The notes beneath the pieces are model-generated. The model saw only the letters and a list, made by a program, of their open reading frames with translations, did no database searches and was not told where the DNA came from. A stretch of 26,474 nt of DNA, taken from contig QNZW01000040.1 of assembly GCA_003978375.1 (NCBI GenBank), forward strand, positions 1 to 26,474, in the 5' to 3' direction. Position 1 is the stretch's first letter, and each line of letters starts with the position of its first letter. Both the position numbers and the translations under genes were made by a program. Below, piece by piece: positions 17,059 to 25,479 of the stretch. The DNA is from Sulfurovum sp. (GTDB taxonomy: Bacteria; Campylobacterota; Campylobacteria; Campylobacterales; Sulfurovaceae).

Positions 17059-17729
17059 TATTTTTCATCACCTTGCGTCTGACAATATTGTGTCAATTTT
17101 TTTGTTACATATTCATAATCAGAAAGTAAAAAATCCAATGTTAATTCACAGCCATCGTGATAAAGAGGTGTACGTGATTCACGTTTTGCATTGATAAGAA
17201 ACATGGGCATCCACTCTAAAAGGTGGTCTTTTAAAAAGCCTTTTTGAATTTGAAGGACTTCACAAATCCCCTCTTTGTCTTGGGCATCTATGGCTTTTTT
17301 AAGTGCCACACTCAGCATATACATAAATTCCAATTCTATACCAATATGATCTGGACTTACAACCCTTGCTTTTTCCAAATTTGCACGAAAATCTAAAGCA
17401 TCATAGAGGTCAAGCAAAGGGTTTTCTCCTCCACTTTCTATCATCTGATCTTCTCTCATATAAAAACCTTCATAAGGTACCAAATGCATTAAAAAAAGAT
17501 TTGCAAAATCCACATTATAGTATTGCTCAATCAACTCTTTTTGCGAAATCTCTTTTCGTTTTTTCCAGTCTCTATAGTTAGGCAAAAAGTTTAATATATC
17601 TTCATCTTCTTCAATTTGAGCTAAAAATGTTTCATCCACTTCTATAAGCATCAGTCTTGATATGAGTGCATACAGAGCTATACGGTTTTCTATCTCTTGT
17701 TTCATTTGTTTCATCTCATTGTCTTTCAT
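17058..17729 (-). CDS. TorD/DmsD-family molybdoenzyme chaperone
   Basis: An all-helical 223-aa cytosolic protein of the TorD-like redox-enzyme maturation group, which bind the Tat signal and the apo catalytic subunit and time cofactor insertion and export. Typical pattern: an N-terminal helix RIALYALISRLMLIEVDETF, a central DFANLFLMHLVPYEGFYM (family: xxYxxLFxxxxxxPYESxY), and FLKDHLLEWMPMFL (family: DHLxxELxFM). The ATG at 17729 has no good ribosome binding site; nearby in-frame ATGs at codons 6 and 8 are alternatives. It follows the catalytic subunit after a 137-base gap with two hairpins, and its stop shares a base with the ferredoxin start. Confidence 0.85.
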   Translation of the reverse strand: MKDNEMKQMKQEIENRIALYALISRLMLIEVDETFLAQIEEDEDILNFLPNYRDWKKRKEISQKELIEQYYNVDFANLFLMHLVPYEGFYMREDQMIESGGENPLLDLYDALDFRANLEKARVVSPDHIGIELEFMYMLSVALKKAIDAQDKEGICEVLQIQKGFLKDHLLEWMPMFLINAKRESRTPLYHDGCELTLDFLLSDYEYVTKKLTQYCQTQGDEK

Positions 17730-17811
17730 GTAAATTATTTGGCACTATACCACTTTCAAGATAAATAAAACGTGATTTATAAATTTATCTGGGAAATTGT
17801 ATCAATGTAGT

Positions 17812-17852
17812 ATGGAGATATCTCTCCATCTTGGTGGGTTAGAAAACCCACC
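17812..17852. repeat. Double hairpin between catalytic subunit and chaperone genes
   Basis: Two palindromes lie back to back: ATGGAGA-TATC-TCTCCAT (17812-17829) and GGTGGGTT-AGAA-AACCCACC (17833-17852), the latter followed by CTACGG. The second is GC-rich for this window and has the shape of dispersed REP-like units containing AACCCACCCTACG known from many bacteria. In the minus-strand transcript it lies 14 bases after the catalytic-subunit stop and could reduce expression of the accessory genes or protect upstream mRNA. Confidence 0.65.
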
Positions 17853-17866
17853 CTACGGATATTTTG

Positions 17867-20800
17867 TTATCCATTTATTTTTACGCTATATGCTTTAAGT
17901 GACAATGGCACTGCAGGACGTTTTGTATGTACAGGACGTCTGAGTGTATCATTACTGTCAAGTGGACGAGTCAATTTATCTCTCCATGCTTGATAGACTT
18001 TCATGTTATTATCATAGTTCACCCAAATATCACCAATTTTATCTGTAGGTGCTGCTTTTTCTATGCGCACTTTTTGGTGCCAAGCATGGTTACCCGCAAT
18101 TGGATCTGGATGGGCAGCTGCTACAGCATTTTGCCAAGAACCAGAAAGACCATCCCACCAAATATTATCTAAATCCTTGTTGTACTCTTTAAACTGCCAT
18201 GTATCCTTACGAGCCATAAGCCCTGCATCTAAACCTTCTTTAGGCTTCATTGTACCCACTTTACCATCCATAGTCATATCAAACAATGGAGCAGTAAGCC
18301 CAAGTACACCTAATTTGTGTTTAAATCCTGGAATATCAACAGCATTTTTAAGCTTCCATCTACCTGCATGGTGTGAACACTGAAGTGTGCCAGGCATACA
18401 ACCCTCTGTTGGTACAGCCATTGCAATGAACCAACCAGACTCTAGTCCAGAAACTGTATCTGAAATAGTTACTTTAATTGGATCTCCACGTTTAATATCC
18501 ATTCTTTCTGCATCTTTTGTATAAATCCAAACAGGGTTATGGTTTTGTGAAATCTCCATAAGGTGTTTAGAGTTACCTGAACGTGTATGAATATTATATG
18601 GTAGTCTAAAGACTGTATTGAGTGCAAACTCATTTTTCGCAGGATCAATAAAATCATGGTGAACTTGTGTCACAACCTGCACATATTTCTTACGCTCTTC
18701 TGCATTTCGTGGATAAAATGGTAAAGCATATTCTGGCCATTTCCATTCTGCAAACCATTTAGAGAAAAGTTCAAGCTTACCAGAAAGTGTATGCCATCCC
18801 TCTTTTGCTTCTCCATTTACTATCACACCAATCTTCTTTTCGCCACCAAAGACATGATCTTCAACTTTAATAGTACCATATTCATCAATAGTGACTTCAT
18901 CTTTAGCATATTCATGTCCGTGTGCTACATATTTTCCATCTACTTCTTTAAGTTCACGTTCTTGTGGTCTGAAAATATGATCTTCTTCTAACCATGTACC
19001 TTGATCTCTCATCATTTCATAGTTTGGATATTTAGAGTCAGGATAAAGTTTTTTAGCCGTCTCTCTCAGTTTTGGTAATTTATCAAAAGCTGCTTGATAC
19101 CATTCTGGAATAGTGACTGCTCTTTTTGGATCTTCTTTTGAAGCCCAGAATTTTCTTACACCAAGGCTACCATCTGGATCGACATGATGTACCATAATAT
19201 TTGCCCAGAACTCAACCTCTTCCCAGATTTCACCAAGTCCTGCTGCCATATGTGCTTCAAGTGTTGCACGTGCTGGATTTTTTGCTTTCCATCCATTTTT
19301 TTCTAATGCTACACGTAATGCAGGGTTTTTGAAAGCCACTATTCTTGCTGGTTTTGTAGGTTCAGATGACTGATCATGTCTTTCACCTGCAAGTCCCACA
19401 GGAAGTACATAGTCACAATACCAATTGGTCTCAGACCACATTGGTGAAAGGTTAAATGAAAGCCCAATTTTATCTTCACGCTTTAATGCTTCAATCCATC
19501 TAAATCCATCTGGATTAATCCATACTGGATTATACATACGAGGAATCCACACTTCAAGTTTTTCAGGAATATTGTGCAATCCTTTGGCATTCCATTTGGC
19601 TCTCCATTCATCATCCATAAGAAGGTGAGGCATAATCATAGACATCTCAAAAGTAGAGAGTGGATACTCTGGTGGCCATGCGATTTCATTCCATACGTCT
19701 ACACGTGGTGGTCTTTCACCAGCTTGTGTCGCTGCATCTCCTTTACCATTGACTGATATAACATGCCAGTGGTGCATACCTGTACCACCTACATTTCCTG
19801 CCAATGCTCCACGAAGAACAAGTGGTAAGAAACCAGCACGTGTAATCATCCATCCACCTCTGTGAGCAATCGGTCCTGCTCTCCATAGGAATGTTGATAC
19901 TCTATCACCCGCATCAATAAACATATCAAACAATTCATCAAGCTTGTCTTCATAGCCTTCTATTTTACACTCTTTTGTTACAAACTCTTTGGTATAAGGT
20001 GCATAGAAATCTTGCATGAATTTAATAAAACTTTCATAACTATTATCTGTTGGCACAGATTTAATCTGTCCTTCAGTGACCATATATTGAAGATGCTCTT
20101 TGTCATTCATCAATTGTTCCCAGTTAATCCAGTTTTTTACAAAGTCATGATTGATTAAAGATTTTCCATGCTCATCTACTTCTGTTAAAACTCTGTTTGC
20201 CATATAAAGATAGAGTGCTGTCTCTGTACCTGGCCATACTGGCAACCAAAGGTCAGCCATACCTGCAGAGTTAGAAAGTCTTGGATCCAAGACTACCATT
20301 TTGGCACCTTTTTTACGTGCATCTGCAATAAATCCTGCTGATTGTTGGAAATAGTGTCCTGCATCAGCCGCATGTGAAGATTGAAGGAAAATTAACTTTG
20401 CATTTGCCCAATCTGGTGAATTTCTATCATCATTTGCCCACAATATAGTACCATTTCTAGCTCCAGCTGAACAAATGTTTGTATGAGAATCATACCCGTC
20501 ACATCCCATTGAGTGAGGAATACGGTGACCAAATCCATTTTCATTTGGACGACCCACATGGTACATGATTGATTTTTTAGATATTTCATCACCTTTTTCA
20601 AGGGTATCATGCATTTTTTTACCAATTTCTGCCATTGCAGTATCCCACGAAGTTCTAATCCATTTACCTTCACCTCTTTTTGAGCCTGGTGCTCTTTTAA
20701 GAGGGAAAGGGATTCTATCTGGATCATACATTTGTGATTGTGTAGCATATCCTTTGGCACAGTTACGTCCACGTGAACCAGCATGAAGTGGGTTACCCAT

Positions 20801-21223
20801 ATATTTTCTTACACGTAAGGTACGTGGGTCTTTCGTTTTCTTATACTCGCCCACTTCTACCCATGCGGTCAAACCACATTGGGCTTCACAGTTAGAACAA
20901 ACCGTTGGTACAAGCATAAATTCATTGACTTTGATACCATTTGGGTTTGCTTCACTTTTGATACCATTTCTTTCTACACCACCACGCTTCCAATCACTAC
21001 CATCAAGCTCTTTAAAACTGTCCCACTCTTCTAGTGGTGGATAAAATTGAAGTGTTTTTGGTGTTGATGTAAACTTAGTCTCTTCTGCAGCAGCAGGAGT
21101 ACTCACTACAGTTTCAAATACACCTGCTGCAAGTGTTGCACCTGCTACAGAGTATGCTGTACCTTTAAGGAAGCTTCTTCTACCTTCGATAAAGTTATTG
21201 TCATTTTTCATTGATTTTGTCAT
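17867..21223 (-). CDS. Tat-exported molybdopterin oxidoreductase, catalytic subunit
   Basis: Catalytic subunit of a complex iron-sulfur molybdoenzyme (DMSO-reductase superfamily), exported folded by Tat: RRSFLKG at residues 15-21, a hydrophobic stretch and AAA near 44-46. A [4Fe-4S] site is formed by Cys109, Cys112, Cys116 and Cys155. The bis-MGD fold is seen in GRNCAKG, VVLDPRLSNSAGMADLWLPVWPGTETAL and NSKHLMEISQNHNPVWI. Cys251 in NICSAGAR is the likely Mo ligand, a feature of sulfur- and arsenic-oxyanion enzymes and formate dehydrogenases rather than Asp-liganded nitrate reductases. At 1118 aa it is longer than PsrA/PhsA (about 750-800) and nearer TtrA/SoeA/ArrA size. Candidates are polysulfide/thiosulfate/tetrathionate reductase or sulfite-oxidising SoeA type; substrate unproven. 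GGAGG precedes the start. Confidence 0.93.
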   Translation of the reverse strand: MTKSMKNDNNFIEGRRSFLKGTAYSVAGATLAAGVFETVVSTPAAAEETKFTSTPKTLQFYPPLEEWDSFKELDGSDWKRGGVERNGIKSEANPNGIKVNEFMLVPTVCSNCEAQCGLTAWVEVGEYKKTKDPRTLRVRKYMGNPLHAGSRGRNCAKGYATQSQMYDPDRIPFPLKRAPGSKRGEGKWIRTSWDTAMAEIGKKMHDTLEKGDEISKKSIMYHVGRPNENGFGHRIPHSMGCDGYDSHTNICSAGARNGTILWANDDRNSPDWANAKLIFLQSSHAADAGHYFQQSAGFIADARKKGAKMVVLDPRLSNSAGMADLWLPVWPGTETALYLYMANRVLTEVDEHGKSLINHDFVKNWINWEQLMNDKEHLQYMVTEGQIKSVPTDNSYESFIKFMQDFYAPYTKEFVTKECKIEGYEDKLDELFDMFIDAGDRVSTFLWRAGPIAHRGGWMITRAGFLPLVLRGALAGNVGGTGMHHWHVISVNGKGDAATQAGERPPRVDVWNEIAWPPEYPLSTFEMSMIMPHLLMDDEWRAKWNAKGLHNIPEKLEVWIPRMYNPVWINPDGFRWIEALKREDKIGLSFNLSPMWSETNWYCDYVLPVGLAGERHDQSSEPTKPARIVAFKNPALRVALEKNGWKAKNPARATLEAHMAAGLGEIWEEVEFWANIMVHHVDPDGSLGVRKFWASKEDPKRAVTIPEWYQAAFDKLPKLRETAKKLYPDSKYPNYEMMRDQGTWLEEDHIFRPQERELKEVDGKYVAHGHEYAKDEVTIDEYGTIKVEDHVFGGEKKIGVIVNGEAKEGWHTLSGKLELFSKWFAEWKWPEYALPFYPRNAEERKKYVQVVTQVHHDFIDPAKNEFALNTVFRLPYNIHTRSGNSKHLMEISQNHNPVWIYTKDAERMDIKRGDPIKVTISDTVSGLESGWFIAMAVPTEGCMPGTLQCSHHAGRWKLKNAVDIPGFKHKLGVLGLTAPLFDMTMDGKVGTMKPKEGLDAGLMARKDTWQFKEYNKDLDNIWWDGLSGSWQNAVAAAHPDPIAGNHAWHQKVRIEKAAPTDKIGDIWVNYDNNMKVYQAWRDKLTRPLDSNDTLRRPVHTKRPAVPLSLKAYSVKING

Positions 21224-21236
21224 AGATATCTCCTCC

Positions 21237-22187
21237 TTAACTTAGGTTTAGCAATTGTGGAATTTTAAGCCATACATCTTTTGCCATGTATAGTCCTACC
21301 AATGCTAAAACAGCGGCTACTCTTAGTAGCGTTTTGTTATCACTTTTCATATTACCAACAGCGATAAAGAATGGAATGATAAAGCCAAGCACCATACCCA
21401 ACCAAAACTCTATATTGTATGGTCCACCTGAATGTACAAATGCTAGTGTTGCTTCTGCTTCTGCTGATTTGAATGAGAAGAAATACTCACCCATATACAT
21501 CATAAAGGAAAAGAACGTAGCAATAGCAAGGACAAGTGCTAAATCACGTCTTGCTTCTTTGCTCCATTTTCCTGACACTAAAATAAGTGCAGATGTCCCT
21601 GCCATAAAGGCAGCCCACATCATTTGCATCACTTCTGCAGGTGCTTGCCACAACTCTCTTGCAGATGATTCTGCCATAATAATAGCAGTATACAACGTAA
21701 CAGGAATAGCTAAGAAAACAACAAAAGGAAAAAGAGTGTCATAAAGAGCACCGTTATTGCGTCCCCATGCAGTAAGTTTACATCCTTTAAAAGGTACATT
21801 TGGAAGATCTTGTCCTACACCAATAATCAACATAATAGTAATCAATAATAAAAACAATGATGCCATCCATGCCCCAACAGTAATCGCTGAAGTCCAATGT
21901 GGATGCAAAAAGATATTGATCATTCTATAAGGTTGATGAAGGTCTGTTAACGTAAATAATAAAAAGATATTTAAAAAAACAAATGCTAAAAGTGGCATCA
22001 TCCATCTTAAGTTTGGCATTTCTTCTTTTTTATGTCTATAAAGCAAAAATGCACCGACTAAAATCACACCTGTAGCAATAGATTTTGCCCACATATTAAG
22101 CGTAATCATCCAACCCCAGATTATCCCTGGAAGTGGCACATCAAGTGTTACAATAGCTTGTGTTGCATGAATTGTATTCTCTACCAT
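21237..22187 (-). CDS. NrfD/PsrC-type quinone-interacting membrane subunit
   Basis: A 316-aa integral membrane protein with eight or more hydrophobic helices, anchoring the complex and exchanging electrons and protons with the quinone pool. Family features are IIWGWMITLNMWAKSIATG in the first helix region and FTLTDLHQPYRMINIFLHPHWTSAITVGAW, like the DLGxPxRF region of PsrC near the quinone site. The start at 22187 is chosen because GGAGG lies eight bases upstream and only one base separates it from the Fe-S gene stop; the 12-residue extension to 22223 would lie inside that gene. No heme ligand pattern of a NarI-type subunit is seen. The catalytic-subunit gene starts 13 bases after its stop. 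Confidence 0.92.
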   Translation of the reverse strand: MVENTIHATQAIVTLDVPLPGIIWGWMITLNMWAKSIATGVILVGAFLLYRHKKEEMPNLRWMMPLLAFVFLNIFLLFTLTDLHQPYRMINIFLHPHWTSAITVGAWMASLFLLLITIMLIIGVGQDLPNVPFKGCKLTAWGRNNGALYDTLFPFVVFLAIPVTLYTAIIMAESSARELWQAPAEVMQMMWAAFMAGTSALILVSGKWSKEARRDLALVLAIATFFSFMMYMGEYFFSFKSAEAEATLAFVHSGGPYNIEFWLGMVLGFIIPFFIAVGNMKSDNKTLLRVAAVLALVGLYMAKDVWLKIPQLLNLS

Positions 22188-22188
22188 T

Positions 22189-22947
22189 TTAGTGACCTCC
22201 TTCTTCGTTATGTGAACCTGCATCTGTTTTTTCAGAATTCATAAAACTTGTATTTGTAAGCTTTTCTTCTGATTCAAATGGTGCAAGGAATCTATCTAGT
22301 ACACCATGATGAGGATTACCAATATGTTTTAAATGTGTTACATTATTAAACAATCCATACCCTTCAAGTCTTTCGTGTGCTAATGGATTTAATGTTTGGT
22401 TACCGCCACCAACATAATAGTGTTTAGGCTCTGTATTTTTTTCAGGTTTACGCACTTGCACGCTACCTTGATGCTCCATAATATAATGAGAAATATGACT
22501 CGCATCATCTTCTACGTCACCAAAGATATTTGCTTGTACAGGACAGACAACCACACATGCTGGCATCATGCCAGACTCAACTCTGTGTGCACAATAGGTA
22601 CATTTATCTGCTGTATTTGTTTCTGGATCCATATAAATTGCTCCATAAGGACACGCCATCATACATCCTGCACACCCTATACATCTATTGCTGTCTACAT
22701 TGACAATACCATTATCCAAATAGTGTAACGCAGAGACTGGACAAATACGTTCACATGGTGCAGATTCACAATGGTTACAACGCAATGGTGTAAATGATCG
22801 ACTCGCATCAGGGAATGTCCCAATATCAATATATTTTACGCGTAAGCGCCAAGAACTAAGTGGTACTTCATTTTCCACTTTACAAGCAATCTCACAACCT
22901 TTACAACCCATACATAGGTTAAGGTCAACTAAGAAACCTAATTTCAT
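22189..22947 (-). CDS. Four-cluster iron-sulfur electron-transfer subunit
   Basis: A 252-aa protein with 16 cysteines in four groups: 12, 15, 18, 22; 57, 60, 65, 69; 89, 92, 95, 99; and 116, 119, 131, 135. This is the arrangement of DmsB/PsrB/TtrB subunits that hold four [4Fe-4S] clusters and wire the catalytic site to the membrane subunit. It has no signal peptide of its own and is expected to ride out with the Tat-exported catalytic subunit. The C-terminal 100 residues are cluster-free and His/Asn-rich. It is the first gene of the operon, with AAGGAGG just before its ATG and 203 bases of A/T-rich upstream sequence likely to contain the promoter. Confidence 0.93.
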   Translation of the reverse strand: MKLGFLVDLNLCMGCKGCEIACKVENEVPLSSWRLRVKYIDIGTFPDASRSFTPLRCNHCESAPCERICPVSALHYLDNGIVNVDSNRCIGCAGCMMACPYGAIYMDPETNTADKCTYCAHRVESGMMPACVVVCPVQANIFGDVEDDASHISHYIMEHQGSVQVRKPEKNTEPKHYYVGGGNQTLNPLAHERLEGYGLFNNVTHLKHIGNPHHGVLDRFLAPFESEEKLTNTSFMNSEKTDAGSHNEEGGH

Positions 22948-22995
22948 GCTTCCTCCTTAATTTTAGCTGTACTTATAATAAATATAAGTATCAAT

Positions 22996-23010
22996 TATTC
23001 TCATAGAATA
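22996..23010. promoter_or_regulatory. Palindrome upstream of the molybdoenzyme operon
   Basis: TATTCT-CAT-AGAATA is a perfect inverted repeat 49 bases before the Fe-S subunit start, a suitable place for an operator. A TTATGCATAA palindrome lies nearby at about 23016-23025. No known regulator consensus was recognised, and A/T-rich sequence makes chance palindromes common. Confidence 0.3.
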
Positions 23011-23095
23011 TCGATTTATGCATAAATTAATATTAATCTACTTTGCTTTAAATCATGGTTATTTAGTGCTATAAATTATCATTTTTACTGAACTT

Positions 23096-23109
23096 GTTCC
23101 AAATGGAAC
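23096..23109 (-). terminator. Hairpin downstream of the DUF302 gene
   Basis: GTTCC-AAAT-GGAAC lies about 40 bases after the DUF302 gene stop on the minus strand. The stem is short and no U-tract follows, so it is a weak terminator candidate or a regulatory palindrome. Confidence 0.3.
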
Positions 23110-23150
23110 TTTATTCATCAATAAAAGTGATAGTATTAATTTATATTATT

Positions 23151-24131
23151 TTATTCCGTCAATCCGCTAAGAATTTTTTTCATTCCTGCTTGTGCTTCTT
23201 CTAATACTTTAACATCGTCTTTGTTTTCAATAGCCATTGAACTTATCCAGTTATAGACTGAAGGAAATCCTATATGCATGATATTGTCTTTTTTCTTTTT
23301 ATTTAAGTAGAGTGAACATGGTGCATAAGCTCCTGCTTCTGGTCTTGTCTTGGCAATCGTATAAATCACAGGCAACTTACAAACAGAGTACACTTCATAA
23401 AAATCATATATTTCATATTTAGCATCATCAAACTCATCGCCTAAATTATTAAATCCTGCAATTACAAAACCATGGGGTGCAAGTTCACCTTCAAATCCCA
23501 TTTTAAATTCATCAAGTTCATCCTCCCACTCTTCTGCATCCATCTTCATTGTAAAATTCGTAACCAGTTCACCTTTGGCTGATTGTATAGTATATTTTGG
23601 AGAAGAAAATGTACCTTTAGGTAAAGCTTTTTGTAATGTTTCTTTGACCAATTTTCTCAAACGTACGAGTGTTGCATCTTCTTTAGGTGCTTTCATAATC
23701 TTAGCCATTGCTCCACTTGTTAAAGAAGAAACAGAAATTGTTTTTTCACCTTTTTTTGTATAAATAGACATACTCATAGGTGCAAAAAGTCCAACATTAG
23801 GATACTTTTTAACCAACTCTAATACAGCATCTGCTTTATAAAATGTAAAAAGATTGTAGGTATCAAAACCTGATTGTTTAAACTGCTTTTTAAAAGGCCC
23901 GTTCATATCTCTGTTTGCAGAGATAGTAAAACCTGCTTTTTTAAAAACTTCTTCTATGGTTTTTGGGGTAATTTTCCCATCACTATTATCTGATGTAATA
24001 ATCTCAATATCACCACTTACTGCTTGTGTAGTTTCTACTTTTTTTGGTTCTACTTTGACAACTTTTTTTGCCCATGCACTTTGACCTACAACTACAGATA
24101 CACAAAGTATCCCTTTTACTAATAATTTCAT
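23151..24131 (-). CDS. Exported protein with two DUF302 domains
   Basis: A 326-aa protein with a signal peptide (cleavage near SAWAKK at about residue 21) and two copies of the DUF302 fold. The first, at about 56-172, contains TIEEVFKKAGFTI, FKADAVLELVKKYPNVGLFAPMS-like sequence and a final Leu-rich helix. The second, at about 196-322, contains YEVYSVCKLPVIYTIAKTRPEAGAYAPCSLYL and a similar last helix. DUF302 proteins are small (about 130 aa) and often sit beside sulfur-oxidation genes. Only the second copy keeps Cys in the Cys-Lys-Leu-Pro and Ala-Pro-Cys positions, suggesting divergence of the first. AAAGGAA precedes the ATG. Function is unknown; a periplasmic site is inferred. Confidence 0.85.
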   Translation of the reverse strand: MKLLVKGILCVSVVVGQSAWAKKVVKVEPKKVETTQAVSGDIEIITSDNSDGKITPKTIEEVFKKAGFTISANRDMNGPFKKQFKQSGFDTYNLFTFYKADAVLELVKKYPNVGLFAPMSMSIYTKKGEKTISVSSLTSGAMAKIMKAPKEDATLVRLRKLVKETLQKALPKGTFSSPKYTIQSAKGELVTNFTMKMDAEEWEDELDEFKMGFEGELAPHGFVIAGFNNLGDEFDDAKYEIYDFYEVYSVCKLPVIYTIAKTRPEAGAYAPCSLYLNKKKKDNIMHIGFPSVYNWISSMAIENKDDVKVLEEAQAGMKKILSGLTE

Positions 24132-24175
24132 TTTTACATTCCTTTGAATTGATAAATTTTTATAAAAGTATCATA

Positions 24176-24187
24176 ACACTTAAGTGT
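24176..24187. promoter_or_regulatory. Perfect 12-base palindrome before the DUF302 gene
   Basis: ACACTTAAGTGT lies in the 71-base gap between the DsrE-family gene and the DUF302 gene. It might be an operator for a separate DUF302 promoter or a weak hairpin at the DsrE gene end. Confidence 0.3.
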
Positions 24188-24202
24188 AAAGTTTATGTAA
24201 AA

Positions 24203-24649
24203 TTATAATTTAATATAGGTGAAACCTTGTAATTGACGTTCAATAATTTCTACAATTCCTGCAGTACCAAAACTCAAGTCATTAATGAGCTCTTTTTTCT
24301 TAATACCTAAAGTACGCAAACTATTTTCACAAGCCACAAATTCAATGTCATAAGTCATCAGTGCCTCAATACGTTTACGTGTATTTACATCGCTGTTTTT
24401 ACGTAATACTTTAACCCCTTGACCATATACCACAACCACTACTTCTGTATTTTCAGGTCTATAATATTTGATGACATTATTCACTGTACTAATCACGTGA
24501 TTCACCTCTTTATTGTCTAAAGTATCGATAGAAAAAATAATTTTTCTAGGATGATCTATAGAAGGCTTGGGCTTTGCAAACTCTGTTTCAGCTGAGACAA
24601 AACTACTAAAACAAAAACAAAGTAACCATATATTTTTTAAAATACACAT
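24203..24649 (-). CDS. Exported DsrE-family protein
   Basis: A 148-aa protein with a signal peptide (about residues 1-20, ending VSAET) followed by a DsrE/DsrF-like domain: strand KIIFSIDT, strand TEVVVVVYGQGVKVLR, helix RKRIEALMTYDIEFVACENSLRTLGIKK and the C-terminal GIVEIIERQLQGFTYIKL that is typical of the family. Cys107, in the ACENS turn, is in the usual place of the family's reactive cysteine. Cytosolic relatives carry persulfide sulfur; exported single-domain forms are common near sox and cytochrome genes. CAGGAG lies seven bases before the start. It follows the cytochrome c-thioredoxin genes by 23 bases and is probably cotranscribed with them. Confidence 0.88.
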   Translation of the reverse strand: MCILKNIWLLCFCFSSFVSAETEFAKPKPSIDHPRKIIFSIDTLDNKEVNHVISTVNNVIKYYRPENTEVVVVVYGQGVKVLRKNSDVNTRKRIEALMTYDIEFVACENSLRTLGIKKKELINDLSFGTAGIVEIIERQLQGFTYIKL

Positions 24650-24672
24650 CTTATGCTCCTGTATCCATTTTA

Positions 24673-25479
24673 TTATTTAGCATTTTTCGCAATGATAGAT
24701 TCTTTAAGAATATCTAAAAAGTCTTCTTTGCTCCATGCACCGGGAATACGTTTTATTTTTACTTTTTCATTCTTATCATTGACAAAAATAAAGAAAAAGG
24801 TAGGTGTCATTCTTACCCTTAAATCCATGGGTAACACCTCTTTACTCAAATCTACAGAGACTACCACAAACTCTTTTTTTAACAAATCTACTATTTTTTT
24901 ATCTTTTAGTACTTCTTTTTCCATTTTTGCACAATAACGACAATGTGGTGCAGTCGCTTGAATAATCATAATTTTATTCTCTTTTTTTGCTTGTTTTAGT
25001 GCCCTTTCAAAAGAGACATATTCTACACTTTTACTTCCTTTGTCTTTTTGATCATAATCGTACACAAAGTTACTAATAGCTTCTATATCTTCTGTACTTA
25101 GTTTTCCTTTGAGACTTGGCATGGTTTTAAAAAATTTACTTATTTTAGGACTGAGTACACTCTTTTGTTTATCAGGATAGATAATATAGTCTGCAATAAA
25201 TGCACTTACTTCCATACGTTGTATATCAATATCTTCTCTTGGGTCTCCAATCTTTTGTTTCATGCTGTATGATATTTGACTAATTGTTGGTGCTTTTAGA
25301 TTTAAAAGTGTGTTGTTCATTTCAAAAAAATTTTTCATAAGCTTGTCTCTTGGGATATCAAGCTGATGACACTGAGAACATACCTTATTGTATACCTCTT
25401 CACCCCTATTTGCATATAAAAATATACTAAAAAATATTCCTAATATAATCCCTATTTTTACACCTTTACTATTTTTCAT
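24673..25479 (-). CDS. Cytochrome c-thioredoxin fusion protein (second copy)
   Basis: A 268-aa periplasmic protein. A hydrophobic N-terminal segment (about 8-22) is a signal or anchor, then comes a monoheme cytochrome c domain with CSQCH (34-38) and Met120 of TMPSLKGKLS as likely axial ligand. A thioredoxin-fold domain from about 150 has CRYC (180-183) and the cis-Pro context MTPTFFF. The thioredoxin part resembles SoxW/thioredoxin-like domains that reduce periplasmic disulfides. Its start overlaps the stop of the upstream paralogue by 11 bases, with AAGGAG in front. Fusion of a heme and a dithiol centre suggests electron exchange between cytochrome and thiol or persulfide substrates; this is inference. 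Confidence 0.88.
   Translation of the reverse strand: MKNSKGVKIGIILGIFFSIFLYANRGEEVYNKVCSQCHQLDIPRDKLMKNFFEMNNTLLNLKAPTISQISYSMKQKIGDPREDIDIQRMEVSAFIADYIIYPDKQKSVLSPKISKFFKTMPSLKGKLSTEDIEAISNFVYDYDQKDKGSKSVEYVSFERALKQAKKENKIMIIQATAPHCRYCAKMEKEVLKDKKIVDLLKKEFVVVSVDLSKEVLPMDLRVRMTPTFFFIFVNDKNEKVKIKRIPGAWSKEDFLDILKESIIAKNAK

Noticed and set aside
20392..20784. A 130-aa minus-strand frame inside the molybdoenzyme gene
   Set aside because: It is an out-of-frame shadow with no ribosome binding site and biased Met/Gln/Ile content.
17867..21223. Nitrate reductase or a type II DMSO-reductase-family enzyme
   Set aside because: The first cluster is CxxCxxxC with all cysteines and the Mo-ligand region has Cys; the membrane subunit is NrfD-type, not a heme b subunit.
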